From positions 3,245,501 through 3,309,500 of the forward strand of contig NZ_CP130565.1 in NCBI RefSeq assembly GCF_030534335.1: a stretch of DNA of 64,000 nt. Direction: 5' to 3'. Source of the stretch: Marivirga harenae (GTDB lineage: Bacteria; Bacteroidota; Bacteroidia; Cytophagales; Cyclobacteriaceae). How positions within the stretch are numbered: the stretch's first letter is position 1; each line of letters begins with the position of its first letter. This document shows, in pieces, positions 1 to 8,944 of this stretch. The translations under genes and the position numbers were made by a program. The notes beneath the pieces were generated by a model, which saw only the letters and a program-made list of their open reading frames with translations, was not told the origin of the DNA and ran no database searches.

Positions 1-192
1 AGCCATTTGAAAGCAAATTTTTTGAAGAATCTCTTCTTTTGATTTAATATGAGAATAAAGACTTGCTGCTTCAATTCCAATATATCCTGCTAAATCGCGC
101 ATACTAGTTGCTGCATAGCCTTGCTTTTGAAAAAGTTCAGTGGCTTTTTCAATAATTTGCTGCTTTCTATTTACTTTTGGTTTGGTAATCAT
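1..192 (-). CDS. TetR/AcrR family regulator, 3' end beyond window
   Basis: Only the first 64 codons are visible; the gene runs off the left edge. Read from the ATG at 192, the protein begins [20 protein letters not shown] and continues with a [11 protein letters not shown]...[12 protein letters not shown] pattern, the TetR-type N-terminal helix-turn-helix. Such proteins are DNA-binding repressors whose C-terminal domain binds a ligand; that half is not in the window, so the signal cannot be guessed. An inverted repeat sits in its own promoter (208-221), as expected for autorepression. The start lies only four bases after the -7 box, so the transcript may be leaderless. Family call is firm, target unknown. 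Confidence 0.85.
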   Translation of the reverse strand, partial: MITKPKVNRKQQIIEKATELFQKQGYAATSMRDLAGYIGIEAASLYSHIKSKEEILQKICFQMA

Positions 193-196
193 TGTC

Positions 197-228
197 CAAA
201 TATAATAAACAAACGTTCGTTAGGGAAA
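197..228 (-). promoter_or_regulatory. TetR-gene promoter
   Basis: On the minus strand a -7 box TATATTTG (plus 197-204) matches the Bacteroidota TAnnTTTG consensus exactly. A TTTC (plus 225-228) lies 20 bases upstream as a near match to the -33 TTTG. The ATG follows the -7 box by four bases. Confidence 0.55.
208..221. promoter_or_regulatory. Probable TetR operator
   Basis: AACAAACGTTCGTT is an inverted repeat with six of seven bases matching in each half. It lies wholly inside the spacer between the -33-like and -7 boxes of the TetR gene. The position fits autorepression; binding is inferred. Confidence 0.6.
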
Positions 229-262
229 TATTGTTCACGAAAATTTTATTTATTGTGTGAAG

Positions 263-811
263 CTATAATTTCAAACATCCTCTAAATCCTCTCGCCCCAT
301 AATAAGAATCCGCTCCATTGTGGTAGATGAATACAGCACCATAGCGATAGTCTCCGAACAATGCGCCTCCTAAATCTCTTATTTCTGCAGGAGTCTTGAT
401 CCAACTTGAAGTTTTGGTATCTACAGGATTTAATTGCTGTAAATATCGATACTCTTTTTCATTTAAAAGTTCCACACCTAATTCCGCGGCCATTACTTCA
501 GCATTACTTTTAGGGGGGTATTTTTTTCGTCCATGCTGTGCAGCTCTATCATAGCAAATACTACGTCTGCCTTTTGGACTTTCAGTGGAGCAGTCATAAA
601 AAAGATAGGTCGAAGTTTCTTCATCTAAACCTACAACATCTGGTTCACCACCAGTTTCTTCCATATTATGTAGTATTAACAGTTTTTCTCTATTAGCGTC
701 TAATTTGGAACGAATTTCCTGCCATTGAAGCTCTTCGTGCCTATGCATGTTTTTCTTAAATCTGCATTCCAGAGTATCTATTAAAGAAGAAAAATCTTGA
801 TTGTCGGACAT
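263..811 (-). CDS. DUF4256 domain protein
   Basis: The product has 182 residues, no signal peptide and no membrane segment, so it is probably cytosolic. The sequence fits the DUF4256 family: an N-terminal RFKKNMHRHEELQW segment, a central GGEPDVVG and a YDCSTESPKGRRSICYD block, and a C-terminal RGFRGCLKL. The family has no known function and is scattered through bacteria. Conserved Cys, His and Asp residues could bind a metal or support catalysis, but that is only a thought. It is transcribed away from the M1 peptidase gene and stands alone as a single gene. Confidence 0.8.
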   Translation of the reverse strand: MSDNQDFSSLIDTLECRFKKNMHRHEELQWQEIRSKLDANREKLLILHNMEETGGEPDVVGLDEETSTYLFYDCSTESPKGRRSICYDRAAQHGRKKYPPKSNAEVMAAELGVELLNEKEYRYLQQLNPVDTKTSSWIKTPAEIRDLGGALFGDYRYGAVFIYHNGADSYYGARGFRGCLKL

Positions 812-911
812 TTTTTGGCTTTCAAATTATCATTCTAATCTACGAAAATATATGAAATTATAAACTTATAGAATGGACAATTAATCGCGATAAATTACTT
901 TGTTGTTAACC

Positions 912-923
912 TATGCTAGCATA
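912..923. promoter_or_regulatory. Perfect 12-bp palindrome between divergent genes
   Basis: TATGCTAGCATA is a perfect palindrome in the 224-bp gap between the divergent DUF4256 and M1 peptidase genes. It could be an operator, but chance is not excluded. Confidence 0.25.
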
Positions 924-1035
924 AAAGTATCAGGGATTAACAGCTTCCTTACTCCATTTATCAAACATTAGTATGCTTGGCAATAAATTTCTTTTAATTT
1001 CGTGTTTTAGTGAATTTAAACCTTAAATAAAATAT

Positions 1036-2985
1036 ATGAGAGTACTAAAGCTAACAGTTTTGATGTGCGTAGGAGTGATGACTAGCCTATTTGCACAGAA
1101 CCCGCAAGAAAACAATCAGGATCTATTCGAATTTTTTGGTGACAGAAATGGTAATGAGTACCGGTCAGCTTCTGGAAAGCCTGGGCATAATTATTGGCAG
1201 AATAGTGCAGACTATAAAATAGATGTCACTTTGGATGAGGAAAATGAAATGATCAATGGTAAAATTACTATTGATTATACTAATAACAGTCCTGAAAAAT
1301 TAGAATTTGTTTGGCTTCATTTAGAGCAGAATCGATTTACAGAGACTTCAAGAGGAACTTTGACCACTCCAATTCAAGGAAACCGTTATGCTGGAGATAT
1401 GGACGGTGGTTATAATATTACTAACGTAAAGGCGATCAGCGGAAGAAGAGGAAATCCTTCAAGCAAGCATATTATCAATGACACTCGTATGCAAGTATTC
1501 TTTGATGAACCAATTGAAGCTAATGGTGGCACCGCTTCCATCAGTATGAATTTTGAATATAAGATTCCAGTAAAAGGAATGGATAGAATGGGTCAGTTAA
1601 AAGTTGATGATGGGACTATCTTCGCCATGGCTCAATGGTATCCTAGAATGGTGGTTTTTGACGATATCCAAGGTTGGAATACTCAGCCATACTTAGGTGC
1701 TGGTGAGTTTTATTTGGAGTATGGTGATTTTGAATACAATGTTACAGTTCCCTACAACCATATTGTTGTGGGTTCTGGAGAGTTACTAAACCCTAGTGAG
1801 GTATTGACATCAGAGCAGCAAAGCAGAATGGAAAAAGCTGCCAAAAGTGATGAAACTGTACATATTATCACAGCAGAAGAAGTGGGGGATCCTTCCATAA
1901 CAAGACCAAAACAATCTGGAAATATTACTTGGAAATTTAAAATCGAAAATGCTAGAGATGTGGCCTGGGGTTCATCACCTGCATTTATCTGGGATGCTGC
2001 TAAGATTGATTTACCAAGTGGTAAAAAAGCTATGGCTCAGTCAGCGTATCCTAAAGAAAGTGATGGAGAAGATGGCTACGGACGTTCAACAGAATATTCA
2101 AAAGCTTCAATTGAACATTATTCAAATAAGTGGTTTGAATACCCATATCCGAACGCAGTCAATGTTGCCGCTGATATCGGTGGAATGGAATATCCTGGAT
2201 TAAATTTCTGTGGATATAAATCTAAAAACAAATCTTTATGGGGAGTAACTGATCATGAATTTGGACATAACTGGTTCCCAATGATAGTAGGAAGTAATGA
2301 AAGGTTATATGCATGGATGGATGAAGGTTTTAACACTTTCATTAACTTCTATTCATCGGAAGAATTTAATGAAGGAGAATTCGCTGATGATTTGGATGAG
2401 ACAAGAAGTTATGTGGGCTGGTTGACGAGTGAAAACAGAGAAAAAATCGCAACATATCCTGATGTGGCGAACACGAGAAATCTTGGTATGATTGCATACA
2501 TGAAACCTGCCATGGGACTATTGATGTTAAGAGAATACATTTTGGGACATGAAAGATTTGATAATGCATTTAAAGCATACATAAATCGTTGGGCTTACAA
2601 ACACCCAACCCCTGGCGATTTCTTCAATACTATGGAAAATGTTTCTGGAGATAATCTGTCGTGGTTCTGGAGAACTTGGTTCTACGGAAATGGAAATATT
2701 GATATTGCTTTAGACGGGGTTTATCCTTATCAAGGGAGTTACTTATTGGTTTTAGCTAATAAAGGAGATGTACCAATGCCGGTAAAAATGAAAGTAACAT
2801 ATGCCGATGGTACTGATGAAATTGTAGAACTTCCCGTTGAGATTTGGCAGAGAGGGGATTCTTGGAATCATTTATTAAGCACTGGAAAAGAAGTCGAAAA
2901 AATTGAACTAGATCCAAATAAAATTCTACCTGATGTCAACGGTAGCAATGATGTTTGGCCAAGTCCTTATTATGAGGAAGACTAA
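1036..2985 (+). CDS. Secreted M1-family metallopeptidase
   Basis: 649 residues starting with a signal peptide that ends near LFAQ. The gluzincin zinc site is clear: H407-E-F-G-H411, then 18 residues and E430 in WMDEGFN. A GGMEYPG motif upstream corresponds to the substrate-binding GxMEN loop of M1 aminopeptidases. The enzyme should remove N-terminal residues from peptides in the periplasm or outside the cell. There is no type IX sorting tail. It is a single gene, followed by a strong terminator at 3065. Related Bacteroidota proteins are annotated as M1 family peptidases of about this size. Confidence 0.92.
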   Translation: MRVLKLTVLMCVGVMTSLFAQNPQENNQDLFEFFGDRNGNEYRSASGKPGHNYWQNSADYKIDVTLDEENEMINGKITIDYTNNSPEKLEFVWLHLEQNRFTETSRGTLTTPIQGNRYAGDMDGGYNITNVKAISGRRGNPSSKHIINDTRMQVFFDEPIEANGGTASISMNFEYKIPVKGMDRMGQLKVDDGTIFAMAQWYPRMVVFDDIQGWNTQPYLGAGEFYLEYGDFEYNVTVPYNHIVVGSGELLNPSEVLTSEQQSRMEKAAKSDETVHIITAEEVGDPSITRPKQSGNITWKFKIENARDVAWGSSPAFIWDAAKIDLPSGKKAMAQSAYPKESDGEDGYGRSTEYSKASIEHYSNKWFEYPYPNAVNVAADIGGMEYPGLNFCGYKSKNKSLWGVTDHEFGHNWFPMIVGSNERLYAWMDEGFNTFINFYSSEEFNEGEFADDLDETRSYVGWLTSENREKIATYPDVANTRNLGMIAYMKPAMGLLMLREYILGHERFDNAFKAYINRWAYKHPTPGDFFNTMENVSGDNLSWFWRTWFYGNGNIDIALDGVYPYQGSYLLVLANKGDVPMPVKMKVTYADGTDEIVELPVEIWQRGDSWNHLLSTGKEVEKIELDPNKILPDVNGSNDVWPSPYYEED

Positions 2986-3064
2986 AGAAGCATGTGGTAA
3001 TTAATCGCTGGCCAACTCATATTTTAGATTTACTGAGCTAAAAGATTGGTCATAAATCTCACTT

Positions 3065-3094
3065 AAAAAGCTTCCTATTTGGGAGCTTTTTTTA
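3065..3094. terminator. Bidirectional terminator
   Basis: An 11-bp stem (3065-3075 with 3081-3091, one G:T pair) with a five-base loop, A-rich on the left and followed by a T run. It lies between the convergent M1 peptidase and HExxH genes and can serve both. Confidence 0.8.
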
Positions 3095-3688
3095 TTTTAC
3101 TATTGGCTGAAACGGAGCATCATCAATATTACACAGTTCTACTTGCTCTATTGATAAATAGTATTTATTAAGAACGTCCTTATATTTTTGCCCTACTAAA
3201 TCATGGTTTAAAACCCATTCCTTGGTAGCAATAATTTCTTCTCTAAAACCATTTTTTATAGCAATATAGTCCGCTTCATGCTCTGCTTTCATTTTAAATG
3301 ACTTGGATGTGATGTACCTTAAGCCATATTTAATCATGCCTACGGTGGAGTAAGATAAATAATCAACTAAATGTCCCAATTCATGTGCAAACCATCCAAT
3401 TAAGACTTTCTTGGGCACGTCTTCTACTTTCAAGCTTTCACTGCTACTGACATAAACACCTAGTTTTATTCTATATTTTTTCACGCGCTTAAACAGATCT
3501 TTAAAAGTAATGATTGGTTGGGCTTGCATAGTAGAAGCTTTTACTCTTTTTTGAAAAAGAGTTATAGAAAAATCATGTAAGTCTGGGTACTTATGTAGGA
3601 CTTCCAGAAAGCTATCTTTAATCTTATCGTTAGAAACTTCTTTGAATTTTACTTTCATAGTTTTTAATGAACGACTGGCAGTTGACAT
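3092..3688 (-). CDS. Small HExxH zinc-protease-like protein
   Basis: 198 residues without signal peptide or membrane segment. H102-E-L-G-H106 is preceded by GWFA and followed by an EHEAD motif at 136-140. This layout resembles the HExxH...E/ExxAD pattern of M48-type gluzincins or SprT-like proteins, but overall similarity is too weak to choose. It is probably a cytosolic zinc-dependent peptidase or metal-binding relative. A second in-frame ATG at 3658 (MKVKF) could be the true start. It converges with the M1 gene and is divergent from the M16 gene. Substrate unknown. Confidence 0.6.
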   Translation of the reverse strand: MSTASRSLKTMKVKFKEVSNDKIKDSFLEVLHKYPDLHDFSITLFQKRVKASTMQAQPIITFKDLFKRVKKYRIKLGVYVSSSESLKVEDVPKKVLIGWFAHELGHLVDYLSYSTVGMIKYGLRYITSKSFKMKAEHEADYIAIKNGFREEIIATKEWVLNHDLVGQKYKDVLNKYYLSIEQVELCNIDDAPFQPIVK

Positions 3689-3787
3689 TGTTTGTTGGGT
3701 TTTTAAAACAAAACTATTGAGATAGTTGTGTGTGTAAGATTTTTCACATAATTTACACTTTTCTAAAAATAAACAAATCTTAAAATT

Positions 3788-6616
3788 ATGCTTAAAATGA
3801 AATCTTTAGCGATTGCATTCTTGCTTTTTCTTTCAGCAGGATTTGCGTGGTCGCAGAATTCGGAAATTGAAAAGTCCTTAAAGAAACCAATCCCATTGGA
3901 TCCAAAAGTGAAGATTGGGACCTTAGAAAATGGCTTAACTTATTACATCCGTCAAAATGAAAAACCAGAGGACAAGGTGGAGTTCCGCTTGGTAATTAAT
4001 GCAGGTTCCATGCAAGAAAATGACTCACAATTGGGCTTGGCACATTTTACTGAGCACATGGCATTTAACGGGACTGAAAACTTTAAAAAGAATGAATTAG
4101 TGGATTATTTACAATCCGCAGGAGTAAAATTTGGTGCTGATTTGAATGCTTACACAAGTTTTGATGAAACCGTCTACATTTTACCAATCCCAACTGATAA
4201 GGAAACTATTGAAAATGGCCTGACAGTGCTTGAAGACTGGGCAAACGGTTTACTAATGACAGAGGAGGAAATCGATAAGGAAAGAGGCGTTGTTTTGGAA
4301 GAGTGGAGATTAGGACAAGGTGCTAGTCAAAGAATGAGAGATGAGTATTTCCCAGTTCTTTTTAAAGATTCTCGTTATGCGGAGAGATTACCGATTGGTA
4401 AAAAGGAAATCTTAGAAAATTTTGAATATGAAACGCTTCGCTCGTTCTATGCGGATTGGTATCGTCCGAATCTGATGGCGGTTATTGCTGTAGGTGATAT
4501 TGATCCGACTGAAATGGAAAAGGAAATCAAAAAGCGATTTGGTGATTTGAAAAATCCTAAAAAACCAAAAGAGAAGAAGTTATATGAAGTACCAGCTCAT
4601 GAAAATACCTATGTTAGCATCGTATCTGATAAAGAAGCCAACTTTAATCAAATTCAACTCTACTACAAGCATGATAATGAGGACATGAAGAAGTTATCTG
4701 ACATGAGAAGGGACATGGTTTACAGTATGTATAACGGTATGTTGGGCCAAAGATTGAATGAATTAAGTCAGTCTGCTGAGCCGCCATTCTTGTTTGCCGG
4801 TACTAATTTTTCACCAATGGTTCGAACTAAGAGTGCCTATTCCTCTTTTGCCATTGTAGGTGAAAATGGTTTTGAAAATGGAGTTAAGGCGATTGTAGAA
4901 GAGAATGAAAGAGTGAAGAGGCATGGATTTAATTCATCCGAGTTAGAGCGTTACAAAAAGACATTTTTAAATAATGCTGAAAAGCGAGTTAAAGAATTGG
5001 ATAAAACAGAATCAAATAGGTTTGCTAGTGCATACATCCAGCATTTCTTGAGCGAAAACCCTATTCCTGGAGCTGAATTTGAGTTTGAATTTTATAAAAA
5101 TTTGATCAATACTATTTCACTTCCAGAAATCAATCAGTTAGCTAATAGGTGGATTACAGAAGAAAATAGGGTGGTTGTTTTGACTGGAGTTGAAAAGGAA
5201 GGTGTAGAGATGCCAACAGAGGAATCTATTTTGGGAATTTTGAACGAAGTGGAAAGCTCCGATATTGCACCTTATAAAGATGAAGAAGTGGCCGAAAGCT
5301 TCATGACCACCGCTCCCAAAGCAGGCAAGGTCGTAAAAGAAAATTCGTTAACAGATTTAGGTGTAACTGAATTAGAGTTAAGCAACGGAGTTCGCGTGGT
5401 ATTAAAACCAACTGAGTTTAAAAATGACGAAGTAAAAATGAGAGCTTTTAGCTTTGGTGGACATAGTCAATATGATATGGAAGATTATTACTCTGCGACT
5501 AATGCCACATCATTAGTTTCTGAGGCTGGAGTTGCAGATTTCTCAAATACAGATATTCAGAAAATGCTTTCTGGTAAAACAGTTAGAGTAAATCCATATA
5601 TAGGAAGTTTGTCAGAAGGGTTTAGTGCTCAAGCCAGTCCACAAGATTTGGAGGAAATGTTTCAATTAACAAACCTTTATTTTACAGCCCCTAGAATGGA
5701 CGAAGAAGCTTTTGGATCATATGTTAGTAAAAACAAAATGCTGTACGGTAATTTAATGTCTAACCCACAATTTTATTACAGTGATAAGTTGAGCATGATC
5801 CTTTCTCAAGATAACCCAAGAGGCGGTGGCTTTCCTAAAGCTGAAGATTTAGATAAAATTGATTTTAAAAGAGCATACGAAATCTATCAAGATCGATTTG
5901 CAGATGCTAGTGATTTCACTTTTGTATTTGTAGGGAACTTTGACGTTGAAGGGATTAAACCCTTACTGGAAACTTATCTAGGTAGTTTGCCAAGTGTGGA
6001 GAGAAAAGATAATTGGGTTGATTTAGGAATTCGACCGCCAGAAGGAGTAGTAAAGGAAGAGATCATTAAGGGAACTGACCAAAAAAGTTATGCTACTATA
6101 TTGTATCATGGTGAAACAGAATATGATAGGCAGAAAAGTTATCATTTAAGTTCTTTGGGTGAGTTGGTTACCAATGAATTGATTGATATTTTGAGAGAAG
6201 AAAAAAGTGGGGTGTATGGCGTAGGTGCTTCAGGTAGTATGCAAAGATTGCCTGAAAATCGTTATTCATTTAGGATTGCCTTTCCATGTGGACCTGAAAA
6301 TGTAGAAGATCTAGTAAATACTACACACGAAATCTTACTTGATATTAAGAAAAATGGAGTGAAAGAAGAAGATCTAGATAAGGTGAAAGAAGCACAATTG
6401 AAGGGATTGAAAGAGGATTTAAAGAAGAACGACTACTGGTTAAACAGACTTTATAGCTTTTATTATTACGATGATGATTTAAGTAATTTTATTGTTACAG
6501 AAGACAAAATTAAGTCTTTAAAAGCTGAGGACCTAAAAGTAGCGGCTAATGAATTCCTAAAAGAAGACCAATTTGTGGAAGCTATCTTGCTACCCGAAGT
6601 GGAATCGGCTGACTAA
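3788..6616 (+). CDS. M16 (pitrilysin/insulinase) family zinc protease
   Basis: 942 residues with an N-terminal signal peptide ending near AWSQ, so periplasmic. The inverted zinc motif H86-F-T-E-H90 and the downstream acidic group around 165-172 (ERGVVLEE) are the M16 metal site. The length fits two tandem M16 units in one chain, the second being the non-catalytic half, as in PqqL-type proteases. Such enzymes cut peptides held within a clam-shell chamber. An alternative start at the MKSLA methionine, three codons on, would give a more usual signal peptide. It is followed by a clear terminator. Confidence 0.92.
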   Translation: MLKMKSLAIAFLLFLSAGFAWSQNSEIEKSLKKPIPLDPKVKIGTLENGLTYYIRQNEKPEDKVEFRLVINAGSMQENDSQLGLAHFTEHMAFNGTENFKKNELVDYLQSAGVKFGADLNAYTSFDETVYILPIPTDKETIENGLTVLEDWANGLLMTEEEIDKERGVVLEEWRLGQGASQRMRDEYFPVLFKDSRYAERLPIGKKEILENFEYETLRSFYADWYRPNLMAVIAVGDIDPTEMEKEIKKRFGDLKNPKKPKEKKLYEVPAHENTYVSIVSDKEANFNQIQLYYKHDNEDMKKLSDMRRDMVYSMYNGMLGQRLNELSQSAEPPFLFAGTNFSPMVRTKSAYSSFAIVGENGFENGVKAIVEENERVKRHGFNSSELERYKKTFLNNAEKRVKELDKTESNRFASAYIQHFLSENPIPGAEFEFEFYKNLINTISLPEINQLANRWITEENRVVVLTGVEKEGVEMPTEESILGILNEVESSDIAPYKDEEVAESFMTTAPKAGKVVKENSLTDLGVTELELSNGVRVVLKPTEFKNDEVKMRAFSFGGHSQYDMEDYYSATNATSLVSEAGVADFSNTDIQKMLSGKTVRVNPYIGSLSEGFSAQASPQDLEEMFQLTNLYFTAPRMDEEAFGSYVSKNKMLYGNLMSNPQFYYSDKLSMILSQDNPRGGGFPKAEDLDKIDFKRAYEIYQDRFADASDFTFVFVGNFDVEGIKPLLETYLGSLPSVERKDNWVDLGIRPPEGVVKEEIIKGTDQKSYATILYHGETEYDRQKSYHLSSLGELVTNELIDILREEKSGVYGVGASGSMQRLPENRYSFRIAFPCGPENVEDLVNTTHEILLDIKKNGVKEEDLDKVKEAQLKGLKEDLKKNDYWLNRLYSFYYYDDDLSNFIVTEDKIKSLKAEDLKVAANEFLKEDQFVEAILLPEVESAD

Positions 6617-6642
6617 GTAAAGTAGTAATAGAATTAATGAAG

Positions 6643-6676
6643 GCTGTCTCATTACATCAATGAGGCAGCTTTTTTG
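6643..6676 (+). terminator. Terminator after M16 protease
   Basis: An 11-bp stem, GCTGTCTCATT with AATGAGGCAGC (one G:T pair), five-base loop, then TTTTTT. It lies about 30 bases after the M16 stop codon. Confidence 0.85.
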
Positions 6677-6894
6677 TACATTTCAACAAAATTAAAGTAT
6701 CACCTTGAGTAAAGTAATTATTTGACTTCCTGTCTTTAATCAACAAGATATCATCCTTTTGCTCTACTTTTTCCAAAACCCAATATTCGATTTGTTCATA
6801 GGCAGTGACACATTTCAAGAAATATCCTTTCAGAAAATAATGATGCCAATCATATTTATATATAGCTGACCTTACATTTATATAAAAATTTCAT
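6657..6894 (-). pseudogene. Remnant of a small (about 80 aa) ORF
   Basis: This covers most of the 336-bp gap between the M16 and DUF3857 genes. On the minus strand an ATG at 6894 opens MKFLYKCKVSYI and then hits a stop in a TATATATA run near 6856-6863. Restoring one TA unit joins it to a 65-residue open frame (YDWHHYFLKG ... KVEQKDDILLI ... TKKLPH) that ends at 6657 inside the forward terminator. The composition looks protein-like, but I do not recognise a family. It may be a decayed gene, a phase-variable one, or chance. Confidence 0.35.
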
Positions 6895-6902
6895 TATCAA
6901 TT

Positions 6903-6932
6903 TTTGATTTTTGAAAAACTCACGTACTTTAG
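6903..6932 (+). promoter_or_regulatory. Promoter of the DUF3857 pair
   Basis: TTTG at 6903-6906, an 18-base spacer, then TACTTTAG at 6925-6932: a good match to TTTG-N19-TAnnTTTG. The ATG of the first gene follows 20 bases later. Confidence 0.55.
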
Positions 6933-6952
6933 AAGTTTAAAAAAACAATTGT

Positions 6953-8944
6953 ATGCAAAATAATTACGTCTTAGTCCTAGTCCTTCTAGTTTTATTTCCT
7001 GTAACTATATTGAGCCAAAAGTATCCTTTTAAAATAGGAAAGGTAGATAAAGCAGACATGGCTATTGATTCTTGCAGTTTTTATCCTGATGCGAAAGCTA
7101 TGATTATTGCTGAATATGGAGATTTGAAATTTCAATATGATCAAGATGCCGGCTGGCAATATAGAATAGAAGTTGGTGTAAGAAAAAAAATCTTTGATAT
7201 TACCGAGGCCGATGATGCAGGTAATATTAAAATCAGAGCCTATGAACCAGAAAAAGGAGGATCTAAAGAAGATATTGGAGCAATTAAGGCCTACTCTCAT
7301 AATTTGGTGGGTGGGAAGATAGAAGAAAGCAAATTAAGCCGAAGGGATATTTATAAAAAGAGAATTAATGAGAACTGGGTAGAGTACAGTTTTGCAATTC
7401 CCAACATTAAATCTGGTTCCATTGTCGAATATAGCTATATTAAAACATCTGATTATCTGAATAATTTACATACTTGGCAGTTTCAAGAAGATATTCCAGT
7501 AGCTTTCAGTGATTTCAGGTATAGCATTCCGGAATGGTTTAATTATCAAAATTCTCAATTAGGTAATGTAGTATTTGCAGATTCCAAAGTAGAGAATATG
7601 AGAAGGGATTATACTATCAGCTGGTCTAACTTGGGAACTGATGGTAAAATAGATAGAGGTAGCGGCAAAATATCCTCGACCGATAGAATTTCTAGGTTGG
7701 TAGCAAAAAATATTATGCCACTTGAAGACGAGCCGTTTATGAACAATAAGGGAAGTGTGCCCAGCCGGCTTGAATTCCAATTAGTTTCTACTAATTTTCC
7801 CCGTAGCCCGGTAAATGTTGTGGCTGGAAATTATCCTAAATTTAATGCAGAGTTAATCAAAAGTTATTCCTTCGGTGAAAAATTGAAGAAAGGCAGATTT
7901 ATAAGGGATTTTGAAGTTAGCAGTCAGAGTTCAACCCAGAATGCCATTGAAATATATGACCATTTACAAAATCATTTTGATTGGGATGAAAAAAATGCAT
8001 TCCTAAGTGGGGATGCAGGCAAAACTGCTTACGACAATAAGAAAGGAAACGTAGCAGATATTAATCTCAGCTTTATTGCAGCACTTCGAGAAAAGGAAAT
8101 AGAAGCATATCCAATTATTTTGAGTACAAGAGGTCATGGAATTGTGCATCCTGTATACCCGTCATACAGTGATTTTAATTACGTAATTGCTTTTGTGAAA
8201 GTAGATGGAAAGGGCTATTTCTGTGACGTTGCTAGTGAATTACCATTTGGCCAGCTACCGTTGAAATGTAGGAACGGTAAAGGTTGGCTGGTATCGGAAG
8301 GCGGAGGGAATTGGGTTGAGCTAAAGCAAAACTCGATATACAATCACACAACCATGGTGAAAACTGAAATAACACTTGATTCCATAGTTAGCCATGTGAG
8401 TAGGAGAGATGAAGGTTATGCAGCCCTTGAAACGATCAAAAAAATTGACGAAATCACTGTTGATAAATATAAAGAAGATATTATTGCCAGTAGTCAAACT
8501 GGACAATTAGCAAATGTAGAAATATCTGAATTAGATCTTACAAGACCTGTAGATATGAAGTACGAAGTTCACAAAACCAATGAAAGCTCGGATATAATTT
8601 ATGTCGAAATCCCTACTAATGGTACAATCAATGAAAATCCATTTAAAAAGGAAAGTAGGTTTTCACCTATTGATTTTGCCTATCAGCAGAATTATAAATT
8701 ATATACGATCTTTACTATTCCAGAAGGCTATACTGCGGAATTACCTGAGAGTGCACTAGTCAAGTTGCCGGAAAATGGCGGAAAATTTATCTATCAAATT
8801 AGTCAAAAAGGTAATACAATTAATTTAAGAAGTGATATCTCGATTGCTAAAACAGATTTTTCAACGCAGGAATATCCTCAGCTAAAGCAGTTTTATGAAA
8901 TGATAGAGAAGAAACATTCCGAACTAATTGTTTTAAAGAAATAA
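6953..8944 (+). CDS. DUF3857/transglutaminase-like protein, catalytic residues lost
   Basis: 663 residues: signal peptide (ends near LSQ), an N-terminal DUF3857 beta domain (about 50-250), a transglutaminase-like core (about 320-430) and a C-terminal beta-rich part. The core is recognised by AFLSGDAGKTAYDNKKGNVAD and ELPFGQLP, but the position of the catalytic Cys is V367 (GNVAD against the usual GDCKD) and the His is Y410 (DFNYVIA against FNHVIA). It is thus probably not an enzyme but a binding partner. Its stop overlaps the start of the next gene, which encodes an intact paralogue, so the two are translationally coupled and may act as a pair in the periplasm. Confidence 0.85.
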   Translation: MQNNYVLVLVLLVLFPVTILSQKYPFKIGKVDKADMAIDSCSFYPDAKAMIIAEYGDLKFQYDQDAGWQYRIEVGVRKKIFDITEADDAGNIKIRAYEPEKGGSKEDIGAIKAYSHNLVGGKIEESKLSRRDIYKKRINENWVEYSFAIPNIKSGSIVEYSYIKTSDYLNNLHTWQFQEDIPVAFSDFRYSIPEWFNYQNSQLGNVVFADSKVENMRRDYTISWSNLGTDGKIDRGSGKISSTDRISRLVAKNIMPLEDEPFMNNKGSVPSRLEFQLVSTNFPRSPVNVVAGNYPKFNAELIKSYSFGEKLKKGRFIRDFEVSSQSSTQNAIEIYDHLQNHFDWDEKNAFLSGDAGKTAYDNKKGNVADINLSFIAALREKEIEAYPIILSTRGHGIVHPVYPSYSDFNYVIAFVKVDGKGYFCDVASELPFGQLPLKCRNGKGWLVSEGGGNWVELKQNSIYNHTTMVKTEITLDSIVSHVSRRDEGYAALETIKKIDEITVDKYKEDIIASSQTGQLANVEISELDLTRPVDMKYEVHKTNESSDIIYVEIPTNGTINENPFKKESRFSPIDFAYQQNYKLYTIFTIPEGYTAELPESALVKLPENGGKFIYQISQKGNTINLRSDISIAKTDFSTQEYPQLKQFYEMIEKKHSELIVLKK

